Of a DNA stretch of 64,000 nucleotides, positions 48,404 to 58,211 are shown one piece after another; the stretch's first letter is position 1, and every line of letters starts with the position of its first letter. This stretch comes from Haemophilus parainfluenzae. GTDB taxonomy: Bacteria > Pseudomonadota > Gammaproteobacteria > Enterobacterales > Pasteurellaceae. Both the position numbers and the translations under genes were made by a program. The DNA lies in NCBI RefSeq assembly GCF_003253005.1, contig NZ_QEPZ01000008.1, forward strand, positions 1 to 64,000. The letters are read 5' to 3'. The notes under the pieces were generated by a model. It did no database searches. It was given only the letters and a program-made list of their open reading frames with translations, and was not told the DNA's origin.

Positions 48404-48603
48404 ATAAAAATACTCCATTTTCACTTAGGCTAAATAAAATTTGCGCCATTATACTCTCTTTTAAACAGAATTTTGTGACATACCGCAAAAATTTTACAAA
48501 TTTATTACAAAAATATGATTGAAATCGACCACACCTTTGTCTTTTCTTCACATTCATAAGCAAAAACGTTACTATATCGCAAAAAATATACAGGATATAA
48601 ATA

Positions 48604-49233
48604 ATGAGTTTGTTTTCTAAATTTAGAAGCGCCATCAATAAATTACAACGGAAAGCCATTAATCAAACCTATCAAAAACGTTTAACCAACCAAGGCATGT
48701 CGGTGATTTCGGCAAACTGTGTCGGTGCATTTATTTTGCACGACCTTAATCAGCCTTTTAATTCTCCGTTTGTTAACCTTTATTTAGACCCAAGTGATTT
48801 TGTTCACTATCTACAGAATATCGAATTCTATCAAGCACAACCGCTTCAATTTATACAAACAGAAAAACCGTATCCCGTTGGCTTATTAGATGATCTTAAA
48901 GTGCACTTTATGCATTATCATTCTGAACAAGAAGCCAAAGAGAAATGGGAAGCGCGCTCACAGCGTTTAGACCTAGATAACTTGTTTATTATGATGACAG
49001 ATAAAGATGGTGGAAAAGGTGCAAAATATGAGGAGTTGCAAGCCTTCGATAACTTACCTTATCCAAACAAAGTCGTCTTTACCCATAAGCCATATCCCGA
49101 ATTAAAATCCGCTTTCTACATTAAAGGCTTTGAAAACGAAGGAGAAGTGGGCGATTTATTTACTTTTTCCGGTTGGAATGGTGAAAAATATTACGATCAG
49201 TTTGATTACGTCAGCTGGTTCAATCAAAAATAA
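48604..49233 (+). CDS. DUF1919-family protein
   Basis: 209-residue soluble protein resembling DUF1919, a family often named after exopolysaccharide biosynthesis: VISANCVGAFILHDLNQPFNSPFVNLY near residue 35, PVGLLDDLKVHFMHY near 95, and KVVFTHKPYP near 155. No signal peptide. The reaction is unknown. It is followed after 9 bp by rsuA and is divergent from the malic enzyme gene, a layout I recall from H. influenzae, where no sugar-polymer locus is attached. Confidence 0.82.
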   Translation: MSLFSKFRSAINKLQRKAINQTYQKRLTNQGMSVISANCVGAFILHDLNQPFNSPFVNLYLDPSDFVHYLQNIEFYQAQPLQFIQTEKPYPVGLLDDLKVHFMHYHSEQEAKEKWEARSQRLDLDNLFIMMTDKDGGKGAKYEELQAFDNLPYPNKVVFTHKPYPELKSAFYIKGFENEGEVGDLFTFSGWNGEKYYDQFDYVSWFNQK

Positions 49234-49242
49234 GAGTTTACT

Positions 49243-49941
49243 ATGCGACTAGATAAATTTATTGCCGAGAATACAGGTTTAACCCGTTCACAAGCCACCA
49301 AGGCCATTCGCCAAAGTGCGGTCAAAATTAACGGTGAAATTGTGAAAAATGGGGCGACCAAAGTAAGCCAAGAAGATGAAATTTATTTTGAGGATGAATT
49401 GTTGCCTTGGGTAGAAGAAGGTCAATATTTTATGTTGCATAAGCCTCAGGGCTACGTTTGCTCTCATGATGACAGTGACTATCCAACTATTTATCAATTC
49501 TTTGAACCACCTCTTTCTGGCAAGTTACACAGCGCTGGACGATTAGATGTGGATACCACTGGCCTCGTGCTATTAACGGATGATGGGCAATGCTCACATC
49601 GTATTACTTCACCAAAACATCAATGCGAAAAAACCTATTTAGTCACTTTAGCCGATCCGGTTGAGAACCATTATGCTTCAGCTTGTGAAGAAGGCATTCT
49701 GCTACGTGGCGAAAAAGAACCCACTAAGCCAGCAAAATTAGAAGTATTAGACGATTACAACGTGAATTTGACTATCTCTGAAGGGCGCTATCATCAGGTG
49801 AAACGAATGTTTGCTGCACTGGGTAATAAAGTCGTTGCGCTACACCGTTGGAGAATTGGCAACGTTGAATTAGATGAAAGCTTAGAAGAAGGCGAATTTC
49901 GTCCACTCACTCAGGAAGAAATCGACAATTTAGTGAAATAA
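49243..49941 (+). CDS. rsuA: 16S rRNA pseudouridine-516 synthase
   Basis: 232-residue enzyme. The N-terminal S4 domain (MRLDKFIAENTGLTRSQATKAI) and catalytic motif AGRLDVDTTGLVLLTDDG (Asp about residue 102) are present, as is the C-terminal EGRYHQVKRMFAALGNKV. This layout fits RsuA rather than RluB or RluE. An uptake sequence lies inside the S4 coding region (49315). bcr follows after one base. Confidence 0.93.
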   Translation: MRLDKFIAENTGLTRSQATKAIRQSAVKINGEIVKNGATKVSQEDEIYFEDELLPWVEEGQYFMLHKPQGYVCSHDDSDYPTIYQFFEPPLSGKLHSAGRLDVDTTGLVLLTDDGQCSHRITSPKHQCEKTYLVTLADPVENHYASACEEGILLRGEKEPTKPAKLEVLDDYNVNLTISEGRYHQVKRMFAALGNKVVALHRWRIGNVELDESLEEGEFRPLTQEEIDNLVK

Positions 49942-49942
49942 T

Positions 49943-51142
49943 ATGAGTCAAAATATTAAACCTACCTTTATTTTTATCGCCACGCTCGGCATCCTCTCGA
50001 TGCTACCGCCTTTGGGCGTAGATATGTATATTCCGTCATTTTTAAATATTGCTGAAGACTTAAATATCAACGCCGAGCAAGTACAGTACACGCTGACATT
50101 CTTCGCTTATGGTATGGCGGCAGGGCAATTGTTCTGGGGGCCTTTTGGTGACAGCTTTGGTCGTAAACCAATTATTTTATTAGGGGTCATTATTGGTGCT
50201 ATCACATCCATTATTTTAACGAGTATTCATTCTATTGGCAGTTTCACTGTACTGCGTTTCGTTCAAGGTTTCTTTGGGGCGGCACCTGTTGTGCTTTCAG
50301 GGGCTTTATTACGAGATTTATTTAGCAAAGATCAGCTCTCTAGAATCATATCAACCATCACGCTTGTCTTTATGATCGCGCCACTTGTTGCGCCTATAAT
50401 TGGCGGATATATCGTGAAATATTTCCACTGGCATATGATTTTTTATGTAATTGGCATCATGGGATTTCTTGCGACATTGCTTGTCTTTTTCATTATTCCC
50501 GAGACCCATAAACAAGAAAATCGTATTCCCTTGCGTCTTAATATTATTGCCCGTAACTTCATGATGCTTTCTAAACAAAAAGAAGTGTTAGGTTATATGG
50601 CAGTAGCCTCTTTTGGATTTGGTGGTTTATTTGCCTTCGTCACTGCGGGATCGATTGTCTATATCGGTATTTATGGTATTCCTGTCGATCAATTCGGCTA
50701 TTTCTTTATGATCAATATTGCCATTATGACCGCTGCATCTTATCTAAATGGTAAATTTGTATTGAAGCTAGGTGCAGAAACCATGTTACGAATTGGTATT
50801 GCCGTACAATTCATTTCAGGAATTTGGTTATTTTTAACCGCACTTTTTGATTTTGGTTTTTGGTCAATGGCAATTGGTGTAGCCTTTTTTGTAGGACAAA
50901 ACCCATTAATTTCCTCCAATGCGACCGCCTCTATTCTAGAAAAATTCCCAATGATGGCAGGTACTGCAAACTCATTAATGGGAAGTGTCCGTTTTGGTGT
51001 CGGCGCAGTAATGAGTTCCCTAGTAGCGAGCTTTAAAATGGAAACAGCAGCACCAATGCTCTATACAATGGCAGCTTGCGTAGTTATTTCAGCCCTCTCT
51101 TACTATTTCCTGACTTATCGGCATTGCAATTCAACTAAATAA
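49943..51142 (+). CDS. bcr: Bcr/CflA-family multidrug efflux transporter
   Basis: 399-residue major facilitator protein with 12 transmembrane segments. It has the Bcr-type start LGILSMLPPLGVDMYIPSF, the MFS loop motif GPFGDSFGRKPIILLG (about residue 70) and the family motif C region VLRFVQGFFGAAPVVLSGALLRD. Relatives export bicyclomycin, sulfonamides and other drugs or dipeptides. Co-transcription with rsuA (1-bp gap) is the E. coli-like arrangement. Confidence 0.93.
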   Translation: MSQNIKPTFIFIATLGILSMLPPLGVDMYIPSFLNIAEDLNINAEQVQYTLTFFAYGMAAGQLFWGPFGDSFGRKPIILLGVIIGAITSIILTSIHSIGSFTVLRFVQGFFGAAPVVLSGALLRDLFSKDQLSRIISTITLVFMIAPLVAPIIGGYIVKYFHWHMIFYVIGIMGFLATLLVFFIIPETHKQENRIPLRLNIIARNFMMLSKQKEVLGYMAVASFGFGGLFAFVTAGSIVYIGIYGIPVDQFGYFFMINIAIMTAASYLNGKFVLKLGAETMLRIGIAVQFISGIWLFLTALFDFGFWSMAIGVAFFVGQNPLISSNATASILEKFPMMAGTANSLMGSVRFGVGAVMSSLVASFKMETAAPMLYTMAACVVISALSYYFLTYRHCNSTK

Positions 51143-51152
51143 TAAAAATTTT

Positions 51153-51186
51153 ATTCATATCTAATAAGTAATTATTAGATATGAAT
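51153..51186. repeat. Perfect A+T-rich inverted repeat after bcr
   Basis: ATTCATATCTAATAA/TTATTAGATATGAAT, 15 bp per arm with a GTAA loop, 10 bp past the bcr stop. It lacks a G+C-rich stem and a T-run, so it is not a standard terminator; it may act as a transcript 3' end or a protein site. Confidence 0.75.
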
Positions 51187-51284
51187 GGACGTAATTGTTT
51201 TCAGTTAGACTAGTATTTTTGTCTCATTTAAAGCGAATACAACAGCCTTCATGAAATTTGATACAAAATTCCCCCCTCCAAATC

Positions 51285-51314
51285 AATAGATTATTTTGAT
51301 TAATTTAATAGATT
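51285..51314. promoter_or_regulatory. Possible OxyR half-sites upstream of catalase
   Basis: AATAGATT occurs twice, at 51285-51292 and 51307-51314, exactly 22 bp apart, the spacing of successive ATAG elements in the OxyR motif. The intervening CTAT elements are poor. The position, about 80-110 bp before the catalase start, fits an activator. Confidence 0.35.
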
Positions 51315-51394
51315 TTAATCACTGAAACCTTTTTGTATGATGTTTACGAAATTTATTTCAACCCTACTTATTTCATACATACAAGGAGTTAATA

Positions 51395-52921
51395 ATGAGT
51401 TCTCAATGCCCTTTTTCGCATTTATCGTCTACTAACCTAACTATGGGAAATGGCGCCCCTGTAGCGGACAATCAAAACAGTTTAACTGCAGGTCCGCGTG
51501 GTCCATTACTTTCACAAGATTTATGGCTTAACGAAAAATTAGCTGATTTCGTACGCGAAGTCATTCCAGAACGTCGTATGCACGCAAAAGGTTCTGGTGC
51601 ATTTGGTACCTTTACTGTCACACACGACATTACTAAATATACTCGCGCAAAAATTTTCAGTGAAGTGGGCAAAAAAACAGAAATGTTCGCACGCTTTACC
51701 ACTGTTGCAGGTGAACGTGGTGCAGCTGATGCTGAACGTGATATTCGAGGTTTCGCATTAAAATTCTATACCGAAGAAGGTAACTGGGACTTAGTGGGTA
51801 ACAACACCCCGGTATTCTTCTTACGTGATCCACGTAAATTCCCAGACTTAAACAAAGCGGTAAAACGTGATCCTCGCACTAATATGCGCTCAGCAACCAA
51901 TAACTGGGATTTTTGGACATTATTACCAGAAGCATTACACCAAGTAACTGTTGTAATGAGTGATCGTGGTATTCCTGCAAGCTATCGCCATATGCATGGT
52001 TATGGTTCACATACTTACAGTTTCTGGAATGAAGCTGGTGAACGTTTCTGGGTAAAATTCCATTTCCATACTCAACAAGGTATTAAAAACTTAACTGATG
52101 CAGAAGCGGCTGCAGTCATCGCAAATGATCGTGAAAGCCATCAACGTGATTTATATGAAGCAATCGAACGTGGTGATTTCCCTAAATGGACATTATATGT
52201 ACAAATTATGCCTGAAGCAGATGCGGAAAAAGTACCTTATCATCCATTCGACTTAACCAAAGTATGGCCAAAAAAAGATTATCCGTTAATTGAAGTAGGT
52301 GAATTTGAGCTTAACCGTAACCCAGAAAACTTCTTTGCTGATGTAGAACAATCTGCGTTTGCACCAAGTAATTTAGTTCCTGGGATCGGCGCAAGCCCAG
52401 ATAAAATGTTACAAGCTCGTTTATTCAACTATGCGGATGCACAACGTTACCGTTTAGGCGTGAACTACCGTCAAATTCCAGTAAACCGTCCACGTTGCCC
52501 TGTTCATAGCAACCAACGTGATGGCCAAGGCCGTGTAGATGGCAATTACGGTAGTTTACCGCACTACGAACCAAACAGCTTCAGCCAATGGCAACAACAA
52601 CCAGACTTTGCTGAACCACCACTTCGTATCAACGGAGATGCAGCACACTGGGATTATCGTAACGATGATAATGATTACTTCAGCCAACCGCGTGCATTAT
52701 TTAACTTAATGAATCCAGAGCAAAAACAAGCATTGTTCAACAATACTGCAGCTGCAATGGGTGATGCACCTGAGTTCATCAAATACCGTCATATCCGTAA
52801 CTGTCACTGGTGTGATCCTGCATATGGTGAAGGCGTTGCAAAAGCATTAGGATTAACCGTTGAAGACGCATTAAAAGCACGTGAAACTGACCCAGCATTA
52901 GGTCAAGGCGGATTGTTATAA
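51395..52921 (+). CDS. hktE: Monofunctional haem catalase
   Basis: 508-residue small-subunit (clade 3) catalase that dismutates hydrogen peroxide. Distal His is in [19 protein letters not shown] (about residue 55), Asn in [16 protein letters not shown] (about 128), and the proximal haem-ligand Tyr in [14 protein letters not shown] (about 340). No signal peptide, so cytosolic. AAGGAG precedes the ATG. Known in H. influenzae as HktE, under OxyR control; a weak OxyR-like repeat is upstream. Confidence 0.96.
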   Translation: MSSQCPFSHLSSTNLTMGNGAPVADNQNSLTAGPRGPLLSQDLWLNEKLADFVREVIPERRMHAKGSGAFGTFTVTHDITKYTRAKIFSEVGKKTEMFARFTTVAGERGAADAERDIRGFALKFYTEEGNWDLVGNNTPVFFLRDPRKFPDLNKAVKRDPRTNMRSATNNWDFWTLLPEALHQVTVVMSDRGIPASYRHMHGYGSHTYSFWNEAGERFWVKFHFHTQQGIKNLTDAEAAAVIANDRESHQRDLYEAIERGDFPKWTLYVQIMPEADAEKVPYHPFDLTKVWPKKDYPLIEVGEFELNRNPENFFADVEQSAFAPSNLVPGIGASPDKMLQARLFNYADAQRYRLGVNYRQIPVNRPRCPVHSNQRDGQGRVDGNYGSLPHYEPNSFSQWQQQPDFAEPPLRINGDAAHWDYRNDDNDYFSQPRALFNLMNPEQKQALFNNTAAAMGDAPEFIKYRHIRNCHWCDPAYGEGVAKALGLTVEDALKARETDPALGQGGLL

Positions 52922-52960
52922 GTGCAATTAATGTTATAAACAGATTTTAAATCTAAAAAT

Positions 52961-52983
52961 AAAGGCGGGAATTCCCCGCCTTT
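52961..52983. terminator. Terminator between catalase and the AGCS gene
   Basis: AAAGGCGGG/CCCGCCTTT stem with a 5-nt loop, A-rich on the left and T-rich on the right, serving both convergent genes. Confidence 0.85.
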
Positions 52984-53000
52984 CATATTTCATTGAACAC

Positions 53001-54440
53001 TTATTTCCAAATTCGATGCTCTAATACTCGCTTTTTAATATCAGGATAAAGGTCAATTTTAAATTCAGGCTCTTTTCCTGCTTTTAATTGATGCTGATAG
53101 TCTTTCATTAACTTCCACACAATTGGGGAAAGTAAAACAATCGCGACTAAGTTAATAATTGCCATCACAGCCATCACGGTATCCGCGAAATTCCACACCA
53201 CATTACCTGATTTTACTGAACCAAAATAAACAAAGAATAATACCGATAAGCGGAATGCCCATACAAACCAAGGTTTATTTTTAATAAAACGAATGTTACT
53301 TTCCGCATAAGCATAGTTACCAATGATAGAGGAATAAGCAAAAAGCAATAAGATAAAAGCCAAGAAGTGTACGCCAAATTCACCGACATGATAACGCAAT
53401 GCGTTTTGCGTTAAGGAAATACTTTTTAATGTTTCGCTACCATAATTATCAGAAAGCAGAATAATCACCGCAGTACAAGTACAGACGACCATAGTATCTA
53501 CAAATACACCAAGCATTTGCACTAAACCTTGGCTTACTGGATGTTTTACATGTGCTGCAGCAGCCGCATTTGGGGCTGATCCCATCCCCGCTTCATTAGA
53601 GAATAATCCGCGCTTAATCCCCATCATCATAGCTTTAGATACTAAAGCACCAAACATTCCACCAGCTGCAGATTGGAAAGTAAAGGCACTTTTGTAAATG
53701 TTGGTGATTACCGTCGGGATCATATCAATATGGATGCCCAAGATAATTACCGCCATAATTAAATAAAAGAGTGCCATCATCGGTACTACGCTACTAGAAA
53801 TGGTCGCAATACGTTTCACACCACCAAAAATAATGGTGGCAGTTAATACCACTAAAACAAGACCAACATATTCACCTTGCCAATCCCAAGCGTTTTTAGT
53901 CGCTTCTACGATTGAGTTTGCTTGCACTGAATTAAATGCAAAACCAAAAGTAAAAATAAGTGATACTGCAAACGCTACCGCTAAGCAACGTGATTTTAAA
54001 CCTTGTGTAATATAGTAAGCAGGGCCACCACGGAAAGAGCCATCTTTATCTTGAATTTTGAATACCTGTGCTAAGGTAGATTCCGCAAAAGCACTCGACA
54101 TTCCAATAAATGCCGTTACCCACATCCAGAACACCGCACCTTCACCACCAAGCGCAATGGCTGTTGCTACTCCACTGATATTACCTACGCCAACTCGACT
54201 TGCAAGCCCGGTTGCAAAAGCTTGGAATGGGGTTAAAGAATTACCTTCTGCCGCACGTCCAAACCACATTTCGCGTATACTTGTAGGGAAAAGACGTAGC
54301 TGTACTAAACCTGTAGTAATGGTAAAAAATAGACCTACACCTAATAAAATAACAATGGTGATATTCCATAATGGCTCATCAAAATGTTCTATAACCCATG
54401 TCAATCCTTGTTCAATCCAGTTCCCAAATTCTGTCAGCAT
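53001..54440 (-). CDS. Alanine/glycine:cation symporter (AGCS family)
   Basis: About 479 residues with about 11 transmembrane segments. Family motifs are GLASRVGVGNISGVATAIALGGEGAVFWMW (positions about 85-115, in two conserved blocks), FRGGPAYYI and GLFSNEAGMGSAPNAAAAA. Imports alanine or glycine with Na+ or H+. The frame opens at 54485, but the ATG at 54440 follows GTGAGG and begins MLTEFGNWIEQG, the usual start. No glycine riboswitch was found in the leader, which instead contains the nagK terminator. Confidence 0.92.
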   Translation of the reverse strand: MLTEFGNWIEQGLTWVIEHFDEPLWNITIVILLGVGLFFTITTGLVQLRLFPTSIREMWFGRAAEGNSLTPFQAFATGLASRVGVGNISGVATAIALGGEGAVFWMWVTAFIGMSSAFAESTLAQVFKIQDKDGSFRGGPAYYITQGLKSRCLAVAFAVSLIFTFGFAFNSVQANSIVEATKNAWDWQGEYVGLVLVVLTATIIFGGVKRIATISSSVVPMMALFYLIMAVIILGIHIDMIPTVITNIYKSAFTFQSAAGGMFGALVSKAMMMGIKRGLFSNEAGMGSAPNAAAAAHVKHPVSQGLVQMLGVFVDTMVVCTCTAVIILLSDNYGSETLKSISLTQNALRYHVGEFGVHFLAFILLLFAYSSIIGNYAYAESNIRFIKNKPWFVWAFRLSVLFFVYFGSVKSGNVVWNFADTVMAVMAIINLVAIVLLSPIVWKLMKDYQHQLKAGKEPEFKIDLYPDIKKRVLEHRIWK

Positions 54441-54487
54441 AAAAACCTCACTAAAAAAATTAATATTCTGATTGTAGAGAGACAAAA

Positions 54488-54522
54488 GAAAAAATCCAGC
54501 TTTCTTAAAGAAAAACTGGATT
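54488..54522 (-). terminator. Terminator of nagK
   Basis: On the minus strand AATCCAG...CTGGATT with an inner TTTTTC/GAAAG pairing, then TTTTTTC. It separates nagK from the AGCS gene. Confidence 0.85.
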
Positions 54523-54576
54523 ATTTTCCTATAATATAAAAGTTATTCAAATTTTCACTGTATTTTTAGATTAAAT

Positions 54577-55494
54577 CTATTCACGGTTTAAAAATAACGC
54601 GGCAGCTCCACGAACACCACCGGAATCACCATGTTTTGCTTTTTTGATTGGTGGTACTTTTGCACTACGCATTAAATGAGCAGGTAATGCTTTTGGTAAC
54701 GCTTCATAAAGATAATCAAAATTCGATAAACCACCACCGAGCACAATCATATGCGGATCAAATGCAGTGATAATGTTGCCGATAGAAATAGCCGCTAATT
54801 CAACAAAAATACGAACAAAATCAACCGCACTTTCCTCTTTCGCATAAAAGCGATCGATAATATCTTTGGCTGATAACTCTTCCCCTTTTAAATCACGGTA
54901 CAACATTTCAAAGCCGCGACCAGAAATATACGTATCTAAACAGGCCTGGTTGCCACAACCACATTGGTAAATTGGCGCTTTATCCCAGCCTAATAATTTT
55001 AAGGCATGATAATTTAATTGAAGATGGCCTAACTCCCCTGCCATCCCGACTTGACCTGAGTGAATTTTGCCATTAATCACAAAACCACCACCAAAGCCAG
55101 TACCCAAAATAAGCCCTAATACAGAAGGATATTGAGTATTTTCCTCATCGCAAGCTTCAGAGAGTGCAAAACAATTTGCATCATTTTCTGCCCGCACTTC
55201 ACGATCTAAAACGCGTTCAAGATCGGCTAAAATAGGCTTATTATCTGCAACACGAATATTCGTCACTTCAGCAAGCCCCGTTGTCAAATTAACAAATCCT
55301 GGCAAGCCTAAACCTACTGTCCCCTTTTTACCAAAGTGGGCATCCGCACGTTCGACTAAAGTTTTAATCGCCTGTAACCAATCTTGATAATCTGTCTGTG
55401 GCGTTGGCACTCGCTCGGTATAAAGTTTTTCTAATTTTTCATTAAAAGCAGCCAATTCAATCTTTGTGCCACCAATATCAATACCGTAATACAT
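54577..55494 (-). CDS. nagK: N-acetyl-D-glucosamine kinase (ROK family)
   Basis: 305-residue kinase phosphorylating GlcNAc, for example from cell-wall recycling. It shows the ATP loop [13 protein letters not shown], catalytic Asp in [14 protein letters not shown] (about residue 105), [13 protein letters not shown], and the zinc site GHLQL with [17 protein letters not shown] (about 175). It matches NagK closely over its full length. An uptake sequence lies inside (about 54822-54832). Confidence 0.93.
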   Translation of the reverse strand: MYYGIDIGGTKIELAAFNEKLEKLYTERVPTPQTDYQDWLQAIKTLVERADAHFGKKGTVGLGLPGFVNLTTGLAEVTNIRVADNKPILADLERVLDREVRAENDANCFALSEACDEENTQYPSVLGLILGTGFGGGFVINGKIHSGQVGMAGELGHLQLNYHALKLLGWDKAPIYQCGCGNQACLDTYISGRGFEMLYRDLKGEELSAKDIIDRFYAKEESAVDFVRIFVELAAISIGNIITAFDPHMIVLGGGLSNFDYLYEALPKALPAHLMRSAKVPPIKKAKHGDSGGVRGAAALFLNRE

Positions 55495-55603
55495 ATTGTC
55501 TCCTCAAAAGAGCGGTCAAAATTCTTGGAATATATAGGTTTTATTTTCCTTGAAATCTCACTGAAAATCTATGACAAAAATCATATTTTGTACAAACAAT
55601 AAA

Positions 55604-55635
55604 AAAGACCGGCTTTATCACTAAAACCGGTCTTT
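55604..55635 (-). terminator. Terminator of pgpB
   Basis: AAAGACCGG/CCGGTCTTT stem around a 14-nt loop; on the minus strand it is followed by TTTTTATTG, five bases past the pgpB stop. Confidence 0.85.
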
Positions 55636-55639
55636 GATG

Positions 55640-56365
55640 CTATTTATTGTTGAACAAGCCCTTCTTCTGTAAGAACCCAAAAATAATCAAATGAACAATC
55701 CATGCCGAAATTATCGCCACAAATAAATCGATAGGATAATGCATTCCAAGGCGTACGCGGCTAATCAACATTAATACGCCCCAAATGGTCATGGCACCAA
55801 TCAGTAATTCCGCTTTAAAAGAACGTTTCCCTAATAATTGGCTAAACCCGACGGCTAACATTAACCAAGTGGCGGCAAAAATAGAATGTCCAGATGGGAA
55901 AGAATAACCCGTTTCATCTTCATAATGCGCTTTTAACCAGGCTGGTGTATCCGCTTGTGTAGAATAAAATTTATCTACTAATTTCGCACGCTCTGAACGA
56001 TCTTGATGATAAAAGGCATCTGTCGTACTTTCTGTTTTTTCCGCTAAATAGACGGTAAAAGGACGCGGCTCGGCAAAAACCGTTTTTAAACCTGTTTTAA
56101 TTACTTGTGTGGATAATACAGATAAGCCCATTACAATCACGCCCATAATCCACTGTTTACGGTTTTCAAAAAGAAAACGGAAAAGTAAAGCAAACACACC
56201 ACAGGTAATTAAAGCATAAGGTACGCTACCCGTTTCCGTTAAAAGATAAAGCCAATAATCCCATTTCATTAATTGGTTGTTTCCATGCCAATGATAAGCA
56301 AAACCCCAAACAAAAAATGGTACAAGACAAAGGAATAACGTATATAATGACAGCCTTTTAAACAT
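55640..56365 (-). CDS. pgpB: PAP2-family phosphatase, phosphatidylglycerophosphatase B
   Basis: 241-residue inner-membrane phosphatase with about six transmembrane segments and the full acid-phosphatase triad: KTGLKTVFAEPRP, YSFPSGHSIFAATW and SRVRLGMHYPIDL. It dephosphorylates phosphatidylglycerol phosphate and undecaprenyl pyrophosphate on the periplasmic face. It is divergent from ribA, a pairing known in Haemophilus. Confidence 0.92.
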   Translation of the reverse strand: MFKRLSLYTLFLCLVPFFVWGFAYHWHGNNQLMKWDYWLYLLTETGSVPYALITCGVFALLFRFLFENRKQWIMGVIVMGLSVLSTQVIKTGLKTVFAEPRPFTVYLAEKTESTTDAFYHQDRSERAKLVDKFYSTQADTPAWLKAHYEDETGYSFPSGHSIFAATWLMLAVGFSQLLGKRSFKAELLIGAMTIWGVLMLISRVRLGMHYPIDLFVAIISAWIVHLIIFGFLQKKGLFNNK

Positions 56366-56432
56366 TGTTGCCTCTTGATAATAAAAATAAAGTGCACATT
56401 TTAGCAGAATAAAGTTGAAAAAAGGATACGTT

Positions 56433-57080
56433 ATGTCAAAAATCCAACTGGTTGCTCAAGCCAATTTGCCTACCGAATATGGCATATTTAAAATGGTCGG
56501 ATTTGAATTTCCCGATACAAAAAAAGAACATGTCGCTTTAGTGATGGGTGATATTTCAAACCAAGATGAGCCTGTGCTTGCCCGCATTCATTCTGAATGC
56601 TTAACGGGTGATGCGTTACACAGTTTAAAATGTGATTGTGGTTTCCAGCTTGCAGCTGCATTACGTCAAATTAGCGAAGCAGGTCGAGGTGTGTTGATCT
56701 ATCATCGTGAAGAAGGTCGTGGCATTGGGTTAATTAACAAAATTCGTGCTTATTCATTACAAGATCAAGGCATGGATACTATTGAAGCCAACCTTGCATT
56801 AGGCTTTAAAGCTGATGAGCGTAACTTTAATGTGTGTGCCGATATGTTTGAATTATTAGGTGTGAAGCAAGTTCGCTTGATGACAAACAACCCGCAAAAA
56901 GTAGAAACTATGAAAAAAGCGGGAATTAATATCGTAGAACGTGTACCATTGAATGTAGGTGAAAACCGTTACAATACGAAATATCTTGATACTAAAGCAA
57001 AAAAAATGGGCCATTATATTGTGCACAATAATGAAGAACATTTAATGACTTGCCCACATTGCCAAGAAGAAGTGATTTGA
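56433..57080 (+). CDS. ribA: GTP cyclohydrolase II
   Basis: 215-residue enzyme opening GTP for riboflavin synthesis, releasing formate and pyrophosphate. Zinc cysteines are in [20 protein letters not shown] (about residues 52-65), and the catalytic region is [18 protein letters not shown] (about 92). The frame opens at 56415; the ATG at 56433 has AAAAAAGGA upstream and begins [14 protein letters not shown]. No FMN riboswitch is seen. The C-terminus is slightly longer than in E. coli and ends CPHCQEEVI. Confidence 0.95.
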   Translation: MSKIQLVAQANLPTEYGIFKMVGFEFPDTKKEHVALVMGDISNQDEPVLARIHSECLTGDALHSLKCDCGFQLAAALRQISEAGRGVLIYHREEGRGIGLINKIRAYSLQDQGMDTIEANLALGFKADERNFNVCADMFELLGVKQVRLMTNNPQKVETMKKAGINIVERVPLNVGENRYNTKYLDTKAKKMGHYIVHNNEEHLMTCPHCQEEVI

Positions 57081-57083
57081 CAA

Positions 57084-57113
57084 AAAAGCCATACAACTAA
57101 CTGTATGGCTTTT
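57084..57113. terminator. Bidirectional terminator between ribA and the small lipoprotein gene
   Basis: A 12-bp stem AAAAGCCATACA/TGTATGGCTTTT with a 6-nt loop, flanked by A- and T-runs. Confidence 0.92.
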
Positions 57114-57128
57114 CTTTTATCAAAACAA

Positions 57129-57272
57129 TTATTGATTAACGCCCCAATGACGAGTGTCTTTATCAAATTTCATGCCTGAATGAGATCCTTCCGAACCATT
57201 AAAATAAACGTCTTTATTTGCGCAAGCTGAAATCACTAATGCACCGATAACAATAAGAATTAATTTTTTCAT
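57129..57272 (-). CDS. Small lipoprotein, 47 residues
   Basis: Short frame from ATG at 57272 to TAA at 57129. The product begins MKKLILIVIGALVISAC, a lipoprotein signal peptide with lipobox ISAC (Cys at residue 17), leaving a mature part of 31 residues, ANKDVYFNGSEGSHSGMKFD and a short tail ending HWGVNQ. AAGGT precedes the start at good spacing, and a shared terminator follows the stop. It belongs to the class of tiny outer-membrane lipoproteins (entericidin-like size), but no specific family is recognised. Function unknown. Confidence 0.8.
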   Translation of the reverse strand: MKKLILIVIGALVISACANKDVYFNGSEGSHSGMKFDKDTRHWGVNQ

Positions 57273-57402
57273 TGTATTTACCTTTTTTAAAACTAGCTTG
57301 CTAGAATTGTATCACAATTTTCTCCGCTTTTTCCTGCTTAAATTAGCCCTTTTCTTGCAAAATTTATCTTTGACTTCTACAATACCGCCTCATTTTTAAC
57401 AT

Positions 57403-57437
57403 TGTAGTTCGCAAACCTCCTACATAAAAAAACTAGG
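57403..57437 (+). promoter_or_regulatory. preQ1-I riboswitch
   Basis: Stem P1 TGTAG/CTACA (57403-57407 with 57420-57424), loop TTCGCAAACCTC, and the A-rich tail TAAAAAAACTAGG. CCT in the loop can pair with AGG of the tail to make the H-type pseudoknot, and that AGG is the Shine-Dalgarno of queC, 6 bases before the ATG. It predicts translational shut-off by preQ1. Confidence 0.85.
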
Positions 57438-57443
57438 TATCCT

Positions 57444-58121
57444 ATGAATATTTCAAATCCTAATCACAATCGTAAAGCCCTTGTGATCTTCTCTGGTGGA
57501 CAAGATTCCACAACCTGTTTAATTCAAGCCATCGCTGAATATGGCGTGGAAAATGTCGAAACCGTCACCTTTCAATACGGCCAACGTCATGCCATTGAAT
57601 TAGAAAAAGCCCGTTGGATCGCTCAGGATCTCGGTGTAAAACAAACGTTGATCGATACGTCCTTCATAAAATCTATCACCCACAACGCCTTAATGGATGC
57701 AAACGCTGATATTGAGCAAAAAAACGGTGAATTACCTAATACCTTTGTGGATGGCCGAAATGCGCTCTTCTTATTATATGCGGCAATTTATGCAAAAGGA
57801 CAAGGTATTAATGACATTATCACAGGCGTATGTGAAACAGATTTCAGTGGCTATCCGGATTGTCGCGATGTGTTTATCAAATCCATGAATGTCACCCTTA
57901 ATTTAGCCATGGATTACCCGTTCAATTTAAAAACACCCTTAATGTATCTCACCAAAGCACAAACCTGGGCATTAGCTGATGAATTAGGTGCGTTAGATTA
58001 TGTTCGTCAGCATACTCACACTTGCTATGAAGGTATTGAAGGAGGCTGTGGAGAATGCCCGAGCTGCAAATTGAGAGATAAAGGCTTACAGGAATATTTA
58101 GCAACAAAAGCAAAAGCTTAG
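57444..58121 (+). CDS. queC: 7-cyano-7-deazaguanine synthase QueC
   Basis: 225-residue ATP-dependent enzyme converting 7-carboxy-7-deazaguanine to preQ0 in queuosine biosynthesis. PP-loop [13 protein letters not shown] (about residue 18) and the C-terminal four-Cys zinc site [15 protein letters not shown] (about 195) are intact. It is preceded by a preQ1 riboswitch, matching its pathway. folE, also used for the pathway's first step, is elsewhere in the window. An uptake-sequence terminator follows. Confidence 0.96.
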   Translation: MNISNPNHNRKALVIFSGGQDSTTCLIQAIAEYGVENVETVTFQYGQRHAIELEKARWIAQDLGVKQTLIDTSFIKSITHNALMDANADIEQKNGELPNTFVDGRNALFLLYAAIYAKGQGINDIITGVCETDFSGYPDCRDVFIKSMNVTLNLAMDYPFNLKTPLMYLTKAQTWALADELGALDYVRQHTHTCYEGIEGGCGECPSCKLRDKGLQEYLATKAKA

Positions 58122-58170
58122 TATCGAGATAACTCAATCTATAACAGATTAAATAGATTCAAATGAACCC

Positions 58171-58211
58171 AAAGTGCGGTCAAAATTCATGTCAAATTTT
58201 GACCGCACTTT
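58171..58211 (+). terminator. Uptake-sequence hairpin terminator after queC
   Basis: A perfect 17-bp stem AAAGTGCGGTCAAAATT/AATTTTGACCGCACTTT with a 7-nt loop, then TTA; one of the longest uptake dyads in the window. Confidence 0.9.

Noticed and set aside
54058-54471. 137-codon plus-strand frame
   Set aside because: Antisense to the conserved N-terminal part of the AGCS symporter.
54441-54576. Glycine riboswitch upstream of the alanine/glycine symporter
   Set aside because: The leader holds only the nagK terminator and A+T-rich sequence; no glycine-aptamer blocks were seen.
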